A stretch of DNA of 64,000 nt from Phycisphaerae bacterium (GCA_030428945.1 JAUIEC010000002.1:310001-374000); one strand, 5' to 3'; shown: positions 8,263-17,334, counted from the stretch's first letter. Notes: generated by a model not told the origin, from the letters alone. Numbers and translations: made by a program.

Positions 8263-9614
8263 GAGTCCCGAAGGCGGACCGCTGGCTGCTGCTGGCGATC
8301 GTGGTGCTGACGGTCGGCGGGACGCTGCTGCTGCGGCAGGCGCCGTGTCGTGCGGTCAGCGAGCGTGACGAAGCGTACTTCGGAACCTATGTGACCTGGC
8401 AGGCGGCGTTCGATGCGCTCAGCGCCACGTGTGGTGTCGGACTGCTGACGTCAGACTGGAATGGCGACTACACCGATGCGGGCCGCTGGACGCTGACCGG
8501 GCTCGGCACGCTCGGGGCGGTGATCTACCTGGTGCTGGCGCTGCGCGTGCTGCGGGCGATGGGCGCGTCGCTGACGATCTGGGCGACGCCGCCGGCCGGG
8601 GTGGTGCTCGGACTGCTCGGGGCCCTGGTCGTGGTTGCGGGCCTGCTGTGCGGGGCGCTGGCGGCCACCGGCGGCGCGGACGACGGGGGCGGCGGTCCGC
8701 TGGCGGCGGTTCGGCTGGGACTGGTGGCGGTGCTTTCGCTGGGGCTGGCGACGCCGGAGGAGGTGGCCGGTCGGGCGGGGGTGCTGGCCGGACTGGCGTG
8801 GCTGGCGGCGCTGGGCTGGCCGATGTGGCTGTTCCTGATCCCGGCGCTGACGCATCGGTACGTGCAGGCCCGGCAGGCGTTGCTGGTGGCGGCGACGTAC
8901 ACGGTGTTGCTGGCGCTGTTCGCGGGCGGGCTGATGGTCTTCGAGTTGCCGCGGGGTGGCGCCGCGTTACGGCCGGGGCCCGACGCGGAGGTGGCCGAGG
9001 CGGTCGGCTATGGCGCCCGGTTCTCGCAGGTCACGCTGGCCAGTGGCGCGGGGCTGCGTGCGGGCGGGACGCCGGAGGCGGAACTGCGTGACGGCAGCAA
9101 GGTGCTGTTATCGCTGGCGCTGCTGCTGGGGCCGGCCAGTTACGGCGTGGCGGGCGGCCTGACCTGGATCCTGCTGGTCTGGGCGGTGACGGGGGCCCTG
9201 TTCGGCCTGCGGCAGCGGGGCGATGCGGGTCCGCACCTGTCGCTCTGGTGCAGCAGCGCGCTGGCGGCGTGCTTCCTGCTGGGCGCGGCCGCGGTGGTCG
9301 GCGCGCTGGGGCTGATCCTGATCGAGGGCCTGAGTGGTTCGCGATTCGCGCATCCGCCGGGGTTCGCGGACGCGTTGCTGGACGCTTCGGCGGTGATCGG
9401 TGGCGGCAACCTGACGACGGGGGTGGTGGCAAGCGTGACTTCCGAGAACCTGATCAGCGGCAAGGGTCTGCCGGCCAACGCGTACGCCCTGGGGATGGGC
9501 TGGGTGATGCTGCTGATGGTGATCGGTCGCGTCGTGCCGCTGCTGGTCCTGCGCCGACTGGCCGAGCGGGTCTCGCCGGACTGGAAGCACCAGGGGACCA
9601 AGGTCAGCAAGTAA
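8259..9614 (+). CDS. Divergent TrkH/KtrB-like membrane protein (putative cation channel subunit)
   Basis: 451-residue polytopic membrane protein with about ten hydrophobic helices. Two regions resemble the pore loops of Trk/Ktr/HKT potassium transporters: S-A-T-C-G-V-G-L-L-T-S (55-65) after a short helix, and S-A-V-I-G-G-G-N-L-T-T-G (about 377-388), with a C-terminal I-G-R-V-V-P-L-L-V-L resembling the KtrB ending G-R-x-G-P-L-T-L. Each loop holds the central glycine expected of the filter. The two middle pore loops are not recognisable, so this is a degenerate or remote family member. The start codon overlaps the mutS stop. No TrkA/KtrA-type NAD-binding subunit is adjacent. The assignment is inference from motif placement. 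Confidence 0.5.
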   Translation: MRVPKADRWLLLAIVVLTVGGTLLLRQAPCRAVSERDEAYFGTYVTWQAAFDALSATCGVGLLTSDWNGDYTDAGRWTLTGLGTLGAVIYLVLALRVLRAMGASLTIWATPPAGVVLGLLGALVVVAGLLCGALAATGGADDGGGGPLAAVRLGLVAVLSLGLATPEEVAGRAGVLAGLAWLAALGWPMWLFLIPALTHRYVQARQALLVAATYTVLLALFAGGLMVFELPRGGAALRPGPDAEVAEAVGYGARFSQVTLASGAGLRAGGTPEAELRDGSKVLLSLALLLGPASYGVAGGLTWILLVWAVTGALFGLRQRGDAGPHLSLWCSSALAACFLLGAAAVVGALGLILIEGLSGSRFAHPPGFADALLDASAVIGGGNLTTGVVASVTSENLISGKGLPANAYALGMGWVMLLMVIGRVVPLLVLRRLAERVSPDWKHQGTKVSK

Positions 9615-9702
9615 GCAGATCAGCAAGTGGGCAAGTAAGCACGTCAGCAAGTCAGCAAGTCAGCAAGTACGCAAGTCAGCAGGTCGGCACGTCGGCAGGT
9701 GA
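9604..9702. repeat. Octamer microsatellite of gcaagtca / gcaagtaa type
   Basis: About 100 bp of imperfect tandem octamers (gcaagtaa, gcaagtca, gcacgtca, gcaggtcg) that begin within the last codons of the upstream membrane-protein gene and continue through the gap before neuA. Only one orientation is present here, unlike the hairpin-forming gaps elsewhere. The remaining 110 bp to neuA holds no clear signal. Confidence 0.85.
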
Positions 9703-9810
9703 CCTGAGTGCGCAGGTGAGGCGCGCGTTTCGTCCCCGCCGGCTTCGTTTCTTTTTTGTTGGTGAAGCGGTTCAAGTCCGGCGGACGGGGCTGCCGATAT
9801 TGCGCTTGAG

Positions 9811-10527
9811 ATGTTTACGCTCGGAATCATCCTCGCCCGGGCCGGCAGCAAGGGGCTGCCGGGCAAATGCGTGCGGCCGTTGCTGGGTCGCCCGCTGATT
9901 GACTACACGATCGACCATGCGCTGGCGGCGGAGACGTTGTCGGCGGTGGTGCTCAGCACGGACTCGGCCCCGGCCCAGGGGGTCGCGGCGGGGCGGGGCG
10001 TCGAGGTGGTCGCCCGGCCGGCGGCGCTGGCGACGGATCGGGCGACGGTCGATGGTGCCGCCCGGCACGCGGTGCAGGTCTGGGAGCAGCGGCACAGTCA
10101 TCCGGTCGAGGCGGTCGTTTTGTTGTACGGCAACATCCCGGTGCGTGCGGACGGGATCGTCGACCGGGTCGTGCGGCACCTGCGGGGTGGTGGCGACTCG
10201 GTGCGGACGGTGGCGCCGATCGGCAAGCATCATCCCGACTGGCTGCATCGGCTGGACGAGGACCGCATGCGGCAGTTTCGTCCCAACAGCATCTACCGGC
10301 GGCAGGATCTCGAGCCGCTTTACTATCACGACGGCGCGGTGGTGGCCGTGACGCGGACGGCGCTGTTCGGCGCGCTGGCCACCCCGAACGATCACCAGGC
10401 GTTCCTGGGCGCGGACCGGCGGGCGGTGGTGCAGGGTCCGGAGGACGCGGTCGATGTCGACGAACCGCTCGACATGTTCATTGCCGAGGCGTTGCTGCGG
10501 GCCCGGCGACAGCCGGCCGGGGTCTGA
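9811..10527 (+). CDS. neuA: CMP-nonulosonate cytidylyltransferase (NeuA/LegF/PseF family)
   Basis: Activates a nine-carbon acidic sugar (sialic, legionaminic or pseudaminic type) with CTP to the CMP-sugar used by glycosyltransferases. The 238-residue protein has the nucleotide-binding signature L-A-R-A-G-S-K-G-L-P-G-K at residues 9-19 and a V-L-S-T-D-S segment. The substrate region is V-V-L-L-Y-G-N-I-P-V-R-A and a late D-V-D-E-P-L-D carries the metal-binding acidic pair. Length is typical of the single-domain form. Its TGA is followed one base later by the neuB ATG, so it is the first gene of a three-gene operon. Which sugar it activates is not decided by the sequence. Confidence 0.88.
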   Translation: MFTLGIILARAGSKGLPGKCVRPLLGRPLIDYTIDHALAAETLSAVVLSTDSAPAQGVAAGRGVEVVARPAALATDRATVDGAARHAVQVWEQRHSHPVEAVVLLYGNIPVRADGIVDRVVRHLRGGGDSVRTVAPIGKHHPDWLHRLDEDRMRQFRPNSIYRRQDLEPLYYHDGAVVAVTRTALFGALATPNDHQAFLGADRRAVVQGPEDAVDVDEPLDMFIAEALLRARRQPAGV

Positions 10528-10528
10528 G

Positions 10529-11581
10529 ATGCCGGTTGCGGCGGTTGGCCTTGGTTCGCGGCGGATTGCGGACGATGCGCCGGTCTACGTCATCGCCGAA
10601 GCGGGGGTCAATCACAACGGCTGCGTCGCGCGGGCGCTGGCGATGGTCGACGTGGCGGCCGACGCGGGCGCCGATGCGGTCAAATTCCAGATCTTCACGG
10701 CCGGCAACCTGGTGACGGCGGCGGCGCCGAAGGCGGACTATCAGCGCGGCAGCGGCGGGCGGACGCAGTACGAGATGCTGCGGGCGCTGGAACTGAACGA
10801 TACGGACTGGTGGCAACTGGCGCAGCGGGCCCGGCAGCGCGGCGTGGACTTCCTGGCGACACCTTTTTCGACGGACGACGTGGCCCGGCTGGAGGGTCTG
10901 GCCACGCCCGCGATCAAGCTGTCGTCGGCGGATCTGAACAACGCCGAACTGCTGGCCCGCTGTGTCGCCTCGGGGCTGCCGCTGATCGTCTCGACCGGGG
11001 CCGCGACAGCCGACGAGATCGCGGACGCGGTCGACTGGCTGGCCGCGGAGGGTGCCTCGGATCGGCTGGTGCTGCTGCACTGCGTCAGCGCCTATCCCAC
11101 GCCGCTGGAGGCGGCGAACCTGCGGGCGATTCGGGTTCTATCCGAGCGGTTCGGCGTACCGGCCGGGTTCAGTGATCACACGCAATCGCTGGTGACGGGC
11201 GGCTGGGCGGTGCTGGCGGGTGCCTGCCTGCTCGAGAAGCACTTCACGCTGGACCGCCGGTTGCCGGGTCCGGACCAGGGTTTCTCGCTGGAGCCCGACG
11301 GCCTGCGGGACTACATCACGCAGGCGCGGAACGCCGCGCGGGCCCGGGGAACCGGCTGCCTGGATGCCCAGGAGATTGAGTCGGACGTGCGGCACGTGGC
11401 CCGGCGGAGCCTAGTGGCCCGCTGCGCGATCGAGGTCGACACGCCGCTGACGGTGGACCTGGTGACGGCGAAGCGGCCGGCGGGCGGGATCTCACCGGCG
11501 TCGCTGCCGCAGGTCGTGGGTCGGCGGCTGGCGCGTTCGGTCGCGGCCGACGAGGTGCTGCACTGGGAGATGCTGCGATGA
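10529..11581 (+). CDS. neuB: N-acetylneuraminate/nonulosonate synthase (NeuB family)
   Basis: Condenses phosphoenolpyruvate with a six-carbon amino sugar (ManNAc or a derivative) to make a nonulosonic acid. The 350-residue protein has the TIM-barrel motifs V-I-A-E-A-G-V-N-H-N-G, D-A-V-K-F-Q, the F-L-A-T-P-F-S segment, I-K-L-S-S-A-D, I-V-S-T-G and L-E-K-H-F-T-L-D near the metal site, then a C-terminal antifreeze-like SAF domain ending in V-G-R-R-L-A-R. A start at 10529 fits both the family N-terminus and the one-base gap from neuA; the frame stays open upstream but without homology. The last bases overlap the neuC ATG (ATGA). Confidence 0.93.
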   Translation: MPVAAVGLGSRRIADDAPVYVIAEAGVNHNGCVARALAMVDVAADAGADAVKFQIFTAGNLVTAAAPKADYQRGSGGRTQYEMLRALELNDTDWWQLAQRARQRGVDFLATPFSTDDVARLEGLATPAIKLSSADLNNAELLARCVASGLPLIVSTGAATADEIADAVDWLAAEGASDRLVLLHCVSAYPTPLEAANLRAIRVLSERFGVPAGFSDHTQSLVTGGWAVLAGACLLEKHFTLDRRLPGPDQGFSLEPDGLRDYITQARNAARARGTGCLDAQEIESDVRHVARRSLVARCAIEVDTPLTVDLVTAKRPAGGISPASLPQVVGRRLARSVAADEVLHWEMLR

Positions 11582-12708
11582 GCCGGCGGCGGATCGCGGT
11601 CGTGACCGGGACGCGGGCCGAGTATGGCCTGCTGCGATCGACGATGGCGGCGCTGCGTGCGGACCGGCGGGTGGACCTGCAGGTGATCGCGACGGGAATG
11701 CACCTGCTGCGTCGGTCGGGCGGAACGGTGCGTGAGATCCTGGGTGACGGCTTTTCGATCGCGGCCCGGGTGCGGATGCAGTCGGGCGATGACGGCGGAA
11801 CGGATCAGTCCGACGGGCTGGGACGCGGCGTGCGCGACCTGGCCCGCGCGTTTGCGCGGCTTGAGAGCGAGATCGTGCTGGTGCTGGGGGACCGGATCGA
11901 GGCGCTGGCCGGAGCGCTGGCGGGTGTGACGACCGGGCGGATTGTCGCGCACGTGCACGGGGGGGACGTGGCGGCCGGCGATTTCGACGACTCGTTGCGG
12001 CACAGCATCACGAAGCTGTCGCACGTGCACTTCGCGGCGACCAGGCAGTCGGCCCGGCGGATCGTGCGGATGGGCGAGGATCCGCGGCGGGTGCACGTGG
12101 TCGGTGCGCCCGGGCTGGATGACCTGGCCGCGGCGATCGGGCGGGCGGCACCACGGACGGGGCTGGGACGCGAGGCGCTGGTGATTCAGCACGCGTACGG
12201 TCGCGGGCCGGACCATGAGGAGCGGGTTGCCCGAGCCGTTTTCGAGGCGGTGCTGGCGGAGGGGCTGCGGCCGACGATCGTGCATCCGAACACGGACCGC
12301 GGCTGCTGCGGCGTGGTGCGGGCGATCGAAGCGTTGCAGGCAGCGCGGGGCGGTGATGTGCGGGTGGTGCGTTCGCTGTCGCGGGCGGACTTTCTGGATG
12401 CGCTGCTGGCGGCGCGGGTGCTGGTGGGGAATTCATCGTGCGGCGTGATCGAGGCGCCGTTTGCGGGCACGGCGTCGGTCAACGTCGGTGATCGTCAGGC
12501 GGGCCGGCAGGCCGGCGGGCGGAGCATCGTGTCGGTCGGGGAGGGTCGCCGGCAGATTCGAGCGGGGATTCGGGCGGCGTTGCGGAAGCGTCCGCGGCGG
12601 GGGCGGGCGGGCTGTTACGGGGCGGGCCGGGCGGGTGCGGCGATCGCCCGGCTTCTGGTTCGGTTGCCGGTGGGCGAGGCGCTGCGGCGGAAGCGGATCA
12701 CGTACTGA
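11578..12708 (+). CDS. neuC: UDP-N-acetylglucosamine 2-epimerase, hydrolysing (NeuC/LegG family)
   Basis: Releases ManNAc (or a related 2-epimer) from a UDP-HexNAc to feed NeuB. The 376-residue protein has V-V-T-G-T-R-A-E-Y-G at the N-terminus, the L-G-D-R-I-E catalytic segment, A-H-V-H-G-G-D, the S-H-V-H-F-A segment, V-G-A-P-G-L-D, and the UDP-binding V-G-N-S-S-C-G-V-I-E-A-P-F motif. The C-terminal 60 residues are unusually Arg/Gly-rich. With neuA and neuB it makes the minimal route UDP-GlcNAc to ManNAc to Neu5Ac-like sugar to CMP-sugar. Extra enzymes for legionaminic or pseudaminic acid are not in the window. Confidence 0.9.
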   Translation: MSRRRIAVVTGTRAEYGLLRSTMAALRADRRVDLQVIATGMHLLRRSGGTVREILGDGFSIAARVRMQSGDDGGTDQSDGLGRGVRDLARAFARLESEIVLVLGDRIEALAGALAGVTTGRIVAHVHGGDVAAGDFDDSLRHSITKLSHVHFAATRQSARRIVRMGEDPRRVHVVGAPGLDDLAAAIGRAAPRTGLGREALVIQHAYGRGPDHEERVARAVFEAVLAEGLRPTIVHPNTDRGCCGVVRAIEALQAARGGDVRVVRSLSRADFLDALLAARVLVGNSSCGVIEAPFAGTASVNVGDRQAGRQAGGRSIVSVGEGRRQIRAGIRAALRKRPRRGRAGCYGAGRAGAAIARLLVRLPVGEALRRKRITY

Positions 12709-12988
12709 CCGCGGATGCCGGTTGCGGATCGCGGACGGTTGACGCCGAAGCCCGAGGGGCCGCGACCCCATGAACGAGATTCCCCCCGGTGAACCCGCTC
12801 ATGGCGCACCCCCGCCCACCTTGGGTGGGGGGCTCGGAACCCCTGAATGCCATTTTATCCGGGCGGCATCGCTGGCTGATTCAGGCATTCACCGGGTATT
12901 CCCCGGGAAATTCACAGGCCGGCCACGCCCGGACGGCCGAGCCCGGGGACGTTTGTCATCGCCGCCAACCGCCGCGTATCATGCCCCG
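12709..12988. other. 280-bp intergenic region without a recognisable gene
   Basis: Between neuC and der. The der frame stays open upstream through this stretch, but the encoded peptide (rich in Pro, Gly and Arg) has no similarity to the Der N-terminus. It contains a small C/G hairpin (cccacc-ttgg-gtggggg, around 12817) and no clear promoter. I see nothing else in it. Confidence 0.5.
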
Positions 12989-14335
12989 ATGGCCATTCCC
13001 ACCGTCGTCATCGTCGGCCGACCGAACGTCGGCAAGAGTTCCCTGCTGAACCGCCTCGCCAACGAGCGGATCAGCATCGTCGACCCGCGGGCCGGGATCA
13101 CCCGCGACCGGATCTCGACGCTCCTGGAAGTCAACGACCGCTACTTCGAACTGGTCGACACCGGCGGAATCGGCATCGTCGACGACGACAACCTCGAAGT
13201 CCACGTCGAGGACCAGATCGCCTACGCCATCCACTGCGCCGACCTGATCCTGCTGCTGGTCGACGCCCAGCAGGGCCTGACCCCGCTCGACCAGCGCGTC
13301 GCCGAACTGCTCCGCCCACTCGACAAATCCGTCTTCTGCGTCGCCAACAAGGTCGACGAGGAAGTCCACGTGCCACTCGCCGCCGAGTTCGAAAAACTCG
13401 GCTTCGGCGAACCCATCCGGGTGTCCGCCGCCCACGGACGCGGACGCCTGAACCTGATGGAACGAATCTGCGAACACTTCGGCGACGACCTCGGCGATGA
13501 TCCCGGCCTGCCGGTGATGAAGCTGGCCATGGTCGGCAAACGCAACGCCGGCAAGAGCACCCTGGTCAACACGCTGGCCGGCGAGGAACGCGTGATCGTC
13601 AGCGAAGTCCCCGGCACCACCCGCGACTCGGTCGACGTCCGCTTCGAAAAGGACGGACGCGTCTTCGTCGCGATCGACACCGCCGGCGTCCGCAAGAAAA
13701 AGAAGATGGACGACGTCGACTTCTACTCGCACACGCGGGCCCTGCGGTCGATCCGCCGGGCCGACGTGGTCATGTTCCTGATCGACAGCACCGTCCCGAT
13801 CAGCGACGTCGACTCGAAACTCGCCCGCGCGATCCTCGACGCCCAGCGCCCGGTCGTGATCGTGATCAACAAGTGGGACCTCGCCAAGGACGCCTCCTCG
13901 CCCGAAGCGTACGACGAGTACGTCGCCAAGATGCTGCCGCAACTCGAACACGCTCCGATGGTGATCATGACCGCCACGACCGGCAAGAACACCGACGCCG
14001 CCGTCGACCTGGCCCTCAGCCTGCACAAGCAGAGCCACATGCGGATCAGCACCAGCGCCCTGAACAGCGCCCTCGAACGCGTCCTCGAGGAACGCGGCCC
14101 CTCCGCCAAGCACGGCACCAAACCCGTCAAGATCTACTACGCCACCCAGGTCGCCACCGGCCCGCCCACGATCGTGTTCTTCTGCAACACCCCGGCCGCG
14201 GTGACCGACAACTACCGCCGCTACATGGAAAACCGCCTGCGGGCCCTGCTGCCCTTCGGAGAAGTCCCGCTGCGACTGCTGTTCCGCTCGCACCACCGCG
14301 AGCGAAGCGACAAGGGCGCCCGCGTGAACGATTAG
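12989..14335 (+). CDS. der: Ribosome assembly GTPase Der (EngA)
   Basis: Essential GTPase with two tandem G domains that acts in maturation of the 50S ribosomal subunit. The 448-residue protein has G1 motif G-R-P-N-V-G-K-S at 10-17, D-T-G-G and N-K-V-D in the first domain. The second domain has G-K-R-N-A-G-K-S (about 184-191), D-T-A-G-V and N-K-W-D, followed by a KH-like C-terminal domain. The second P-loop has K-R-N-A in place of the more usual R-P-N-V, a tolerated variation. I place the start at the ATG at 12989, where family homology begins, rather than an upstream ATG at 12770. Confidence 0.95.
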   Translation: MAIPTVVIVGRPNVGKSSLLNRLANERISIVDPRAGITRDRISTLLEVNDRYFELVDTGGIGIVDDDNLEVHVEDQIAYAIHCADLILLLVDAQQGLTPLDQRVAELLRPLDKSVFCVANKVDEEVHVPLAAEFEKLGFGEPIRVSAAHGRGRLNLMERICEHFGDDLGDDPGLPVMKLAMVGKRNAGKSTLVNTLAGEERVIVSEVPGTTRDSVDVRFEKDGRVFVAIDTAGVRKKKKMDDVDFYSHTRALRSIRRADVVMFLIDSTVPISDVDSKLARAILDAQRPVVIVINKWDLAKDASSPEAYDEYVAKMLPQLEHAPMVIMTATTGKNTDAAVDLALSLHKQSHMRISTSALNSALERVLEERGPSAKHGTKPVKIYYATQVATGPPTIVFFCNTPAAVTDNYRRYMENRLRALLPFGEVPLRLLFRSHHRERSDKGARVND

Positions 14336-14452
14336 CCGGGCGCATCGGAACCCACCCTGCGCCCGCCTTCTCCTTTGCACGCTTCCACTTTTTCACTCGC
14401 AGCGGTTGGCGTAGACTGATACCGGAGCAACGCACCGCCGGGAGGAATGGCG

Positions 14453-14944
14453 ATGTCGATCGAGTTTCACTGCGAGAAGTGCGGACGGCTGGTCAAGGCA
14501 CCGGATGACGCCGGCGGACGCCACGGCAAATGCCCGAGCTGCCACCAGAGCGTCTACATCCCCGAACCCGATGTCGAGCCGCTCGAACTGACCCCGATCG
14601 ACGAAGACGCCGAACGCCGCGAACAGCAGGCCCGGGCCGAAGCCGCCGACCTCGCCCGCCGACTCGCCAGCGATCGCGAACCACCCTCCGGCCCCGACGA
14701 CGGACCAAACCTGCGCGGCCAGGTCGCCGAGCCGCGCATGCCCATGGACCAGCTCGTCATCGAGTACGCCAAGGCCATGGCCTCCGGCGACCTGAACACC
14801 GCCGAGCAGTACGCCCAGGACATCCGCCGCGACCGCAACAAGGCCAAGGAAGCCATCCAGGCACTGATGTCCGACGACCTGATGCCCGAGCCACTCGCCA
14901 GCGTCCCCCGGCCCGTCCTGGTCGGCTTCTTCAAACAACTGTAG
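14453..14944 (+). CDS. Small zinc-ribbon protein, planctomycete type
   Basis: 163-residue soluble protein. An N-terminal zinc ribbon C-E-K-C-G-R with C-P-S-C-H (two CxxC pairs within the first 35 residues) is followed by an acidic linker and a helical C-terminal region (residues about 95-160) rich in Ala, Asp and Lys. The zinc ribbon resembles the MJ0042-type ribbons frequent at the N-terminus of planctomycete proteins. The start at 14453 has GGAGG 7 bases upstream; the ATG at 14447 would be only one base from it. Function unknown; it lies between der and the sulfatase-like gene on the same strand. Confidence 0.7.
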   Translation: MSIEFHCEKCGRLVKAPDDAGGRHGKCPSCHQSVYIPEPDVEPLELTPIDEDAERREQQARAEAADLARRLASDREPPSGPDDGPNLRGQVAEPRMPMDQLVIEYAKAMASGDLNTAEQYAQDIRRDRNKAKEAIQALMSDDLMPEPLASVPRPVLVGFFKQL

Positions 14945-15093
14945 CGCCGGGACGCCGCCGGTCGGGGACGGGCGGAAGCGTGACACGCTCGGACGCGCGG
15001 CCAGGTCTTCCCGGCCACCCGCCGCCGCGCCGCCGCGTTTTCGGCACGCCCGCCGCGAGGGTCCCCCGCACCATTCGCGTTACACTACCACCC

Positions 15094-17064
15094 ATGAGCG
15101 AACACGCGACCGAAACGGGGGGCGGGGTGGAATCCGGGGCGCCAGCCGCGGAGCACGCCACGCCGACATCGCCACCCGGGCTGGCCGGGCTGCTGCTCGG
15201 CGGGGGACTCGTCACCGGACTGCTGGTCGGAATGACCGAAGTCGTCTGGTCGTACCTGCTGCCGAGAATCTCCAGCCAGTGGCAGGCCGTCCTGCCGGCC
15301 GATCTGCCGGGCCTGGGCGCCTTCCTGCTCGCCGCCCTCGTGACCGACGGGACGCTCGGGCTCCTGCTCGGCCTGCTTCTGCTCGGCGTCGCCCGACTGC
15401 TGCGGATCCGCCGCACCGCGCGCGGCCCGGGCTGGCTGCTGACGCCCCTGCTGGCCGGCGGCATGTGCTACCTGTACGTCGGCTGGATCGTGCTCTTCGT
15501 CCTCCTGCCGGTCGACCGCCGGACCCTGACCTACCAGGCCATCGTCTTCGTCGGCGTGACCCTGCTCGTCACGGCCGCCTGGCTGCTCAGCCGCACGATC
15601 CTCGCCAACCCGCGCCGCGGACGCTGGATCGCCGCCGCACTGGCCGCCGGTCTCGGCCTGCTCGTCGCCGTGGGCTTCGCCGCCTACCGGGCCAGCCTGC
15701 CGACCGAAACGCCGCTTGCGCCGACACCGGGCGGTCCCCGCCCGAACGTGCTGCTGATCACCCTGGACACCCTGCGGGCCGACTACGTCGGCTGCTACGG
15801 GCACCCCTGGATCGAGACCCCGACACTCGATCGCCTGGCCGGCGAGGGCGTGCGGTTCTCCCAGACGGTCGCCCAGGCTCCCAGCACCACGCCCTCGCAC
15901 TGCAGCCTGATGACCAGCGTCTACCCCTTCGTGCACGAAGCCCACAACGGCAAGCCGATGCGGCCGGAACTGGTGACCCTCGCCGACGTGCTGGCCGCCA
16001 ACGGGTACGAGACGGTCGCGTTCACCTCGGCCACGACGACCCGCTCGATCAACAGCGGGCTGAACCGCGGCTTCGAGCGCTACGTCGATTCGCTGGTGCC
16101 CTGGTCGGAACTGTTCTCGCGGGACGAGTTTCAGCACCTGATCTTCTTCTACGCCCTCGGCATCGTGCAGCACAGCCAGATCCCCGGAGGGGTCGTCACC
16201 GACCGGGCCCTGCGCTGGTTCGGGCAGCGCAGCGAGCGGCCGTTCTTCGCCTGGCTGCACTATTTCGATCCGCACGATCCCTACGGGTCGCCGCCGCCGT
16301 TCCGCGGCAAGTACACCGGACGCTGCGACGACGGCCTGCCGCTGGCCGCGCAGCGTGAACGCTACGCCGAGGACATCAGCTACGTCGACAACGAGGTCGG
16401 ACGGGTGATCGCGGCCCTCGAAGCGGCCGGCGAACTCGACAACACGCTGGTTCTGGTGACCTCCGACCACGGCGAAGCGTTCGGCGAACGGCACGGCGCG
16501 ATCGTCGAGAAGAAGCACGGCCGCTGGCTGTACGACACCACCCAACTGGTGCCGTGGATCGTGCGGATGCCGGCCGGCGACGGCGCGGGGCGCTCGATCG
16601 CGACCCAGGCGGAACTGGTCGATGTGCCGCCGACGGTGCTCGGTCTGCTGGAGATCCCGTCCCCGGATTCGTTCATCGGGACGGACTTCGCCCCGCAGGT
16701 CAGCGGGCGGGCGGCCGACACGCCGTCGCGGGCGGCCTACGCGTTCAACGTGATCGACATCCAGACCGGCGACAGCGAGCGCGACGTCTCGTTCGTGCAG
16801 CAGATCGCGGTCCGCGAGCCCGACTGGAAGTTCATCACCATTCCGCGGACACAGGCCAACAGCCTGTTCGACCTGCGAACCGACCCGGGCGAAACGCGGA
16901 GCGTCATCGGGGCCAACCTGGCGGCCCTGGAAAAATGGAAGCGCCTGGCCCTCGAGCACTACGACCCGACCCGCGACGTCAACCTCGATCCGCGGCAGCG
17001 GGTGGCCCCGTCGCTGGTGCGGCAGTTGCAGTCGCTCGGCTACCTGGGCGGAGATGACGAATGA
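15094..17064 (+). CDS. Membrane-anchored sulfatase-family hydrolase
   Basis: 656 residues. The first 210 hold five or six membrane helices; the rest is an alkaline-phosphatase/sulfatase fold domain facing outside. It has the metal ligands in N-V-L-L-I-T-L-D-T-L-R-A-D, the nucleophile region T-T-P-S-H (265-269), H-Y-F-D-P-H-D-P-Y and T-S-D-H-G-E-A-F-G-E-R-H-G, with a late Y-L-G-G. The canonical sulfatase C/S-x-P-S-R is T-x-P-S-H here, so formylglycine cannot form. This Thr variant is common in planctomycete paralogues and is closer to phosphoglycerol or phosphoethanolamine transferases. The substrate is unknown. The TGA overlaps the following small gene (ATGA). Confidence 0.82.
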   Translation: MSEHATETGGGVESGAPAAEHATPTSPPGLAGLLLGGGLVTGLLVGMTEVVWSYLLPRISSQWQAVLPADLPGLGAFLLAALVTDGTLGLLLGLLLLGVARLLRIRRTARGPGWLLTPLLAGGMCYLYVGWIVLFVLLPVDRRTLTYQAIVFVGVTLLVTAAWLLSRTILANPRRGRWIAAALAAGLGLLVAVGFAAYRASLPTETPLAPTPGGPRPNVLLITLDTLRADYVGCYGHPWIETPTLDRLAGEGVRFSQTVAQAPSTTPSHCSLMTSVYPFVHEAHNGKPMRPELVTLADVLAANGYETVAFTSATTTRSINSGLNRGFERYVDSLVPWSELFSRDEFQHLIFFYALGIVQHSQIPGGVVTDRALRWFGQRSERPFFAWLHYFDPHDPYGSPPPFRGKYTGRCDDGLPLAAQRERYAEDISYVDNEVGRVIAALEAAGELDNTLVLVTSDHGEAFGERHGAIVEKKHGRWLYDTTQLVPWIVRMPAGDGAGRSIATQAELVDVPPTVLGLLEIPSPDSFIGTDFAPQVSGRAADTPSRAAYAFNVIDIQTGDSERDVSFVQQIAVREPDWKFITIPRTQANSLFDLRTDPGETRSVIGANLAALEKWKRLALEHYDPTRDVNLDPRQRVAPSLVRQLQSLGYLGGDDE

Positions 17065-17288
17065 GCGACCGACTGCAGTTCTTCGCCAACCGCATCGCGG
17101 CCGGACTGGTCGCCGCGCTGGTCGGGTTCTTCCTGGTCCTGCTGGTGCGGCGCTGGATGCTGCGGACGAGCGACACCTACGGCGGGATGATCCTGGTCGG
17201 CGTGCCGCTGGCCTGCGGTCTGCTCGGGCTGATCCTCGGCGACCGGTTCCTGGATTTCCTCAAACGAATCACCGGCCTCGACAACTGA
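17061..17288 (+). CDS. Small two-helix membrane protein
   Basis: 75-residue protein with two predicted membrane helices (about 12-30 and 42-62) separated by a basic loop R-R-W-M-L-R. Translationally coupled to the sulfatase-like gene through an ATGA overlap, so it probably works with it or helps its insertion (inference). No family is recognised. Confidence 0.6.
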   Translation: MSDRLQFFANRIAAGLVAALVGFFLVLLVRRWMLRTSDTYGGMILVGVPLACGLLGLILGDRFLDFLKRITGLDN

Positions 17289-17334
17289 AGCGCAGATGCC
17301 CCGCTGATGGCTCGGCCTTCCTCGCCCCCTCAAC

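Noticed and set aside
12709..12988. Riboswitch or leader before der
   Set aside because: Only a small GC hairpin is visible and no known aptamer core.
14530..15093. N-terminal extension of the sulfatase-like gene
   Set aside because: The frame is open but overlaps the zinc-ribbon gene in another phase and encodes Pro/Arg-rich filler; ATG 15094 is followed directly by a normal membrane-protein N-terminus.
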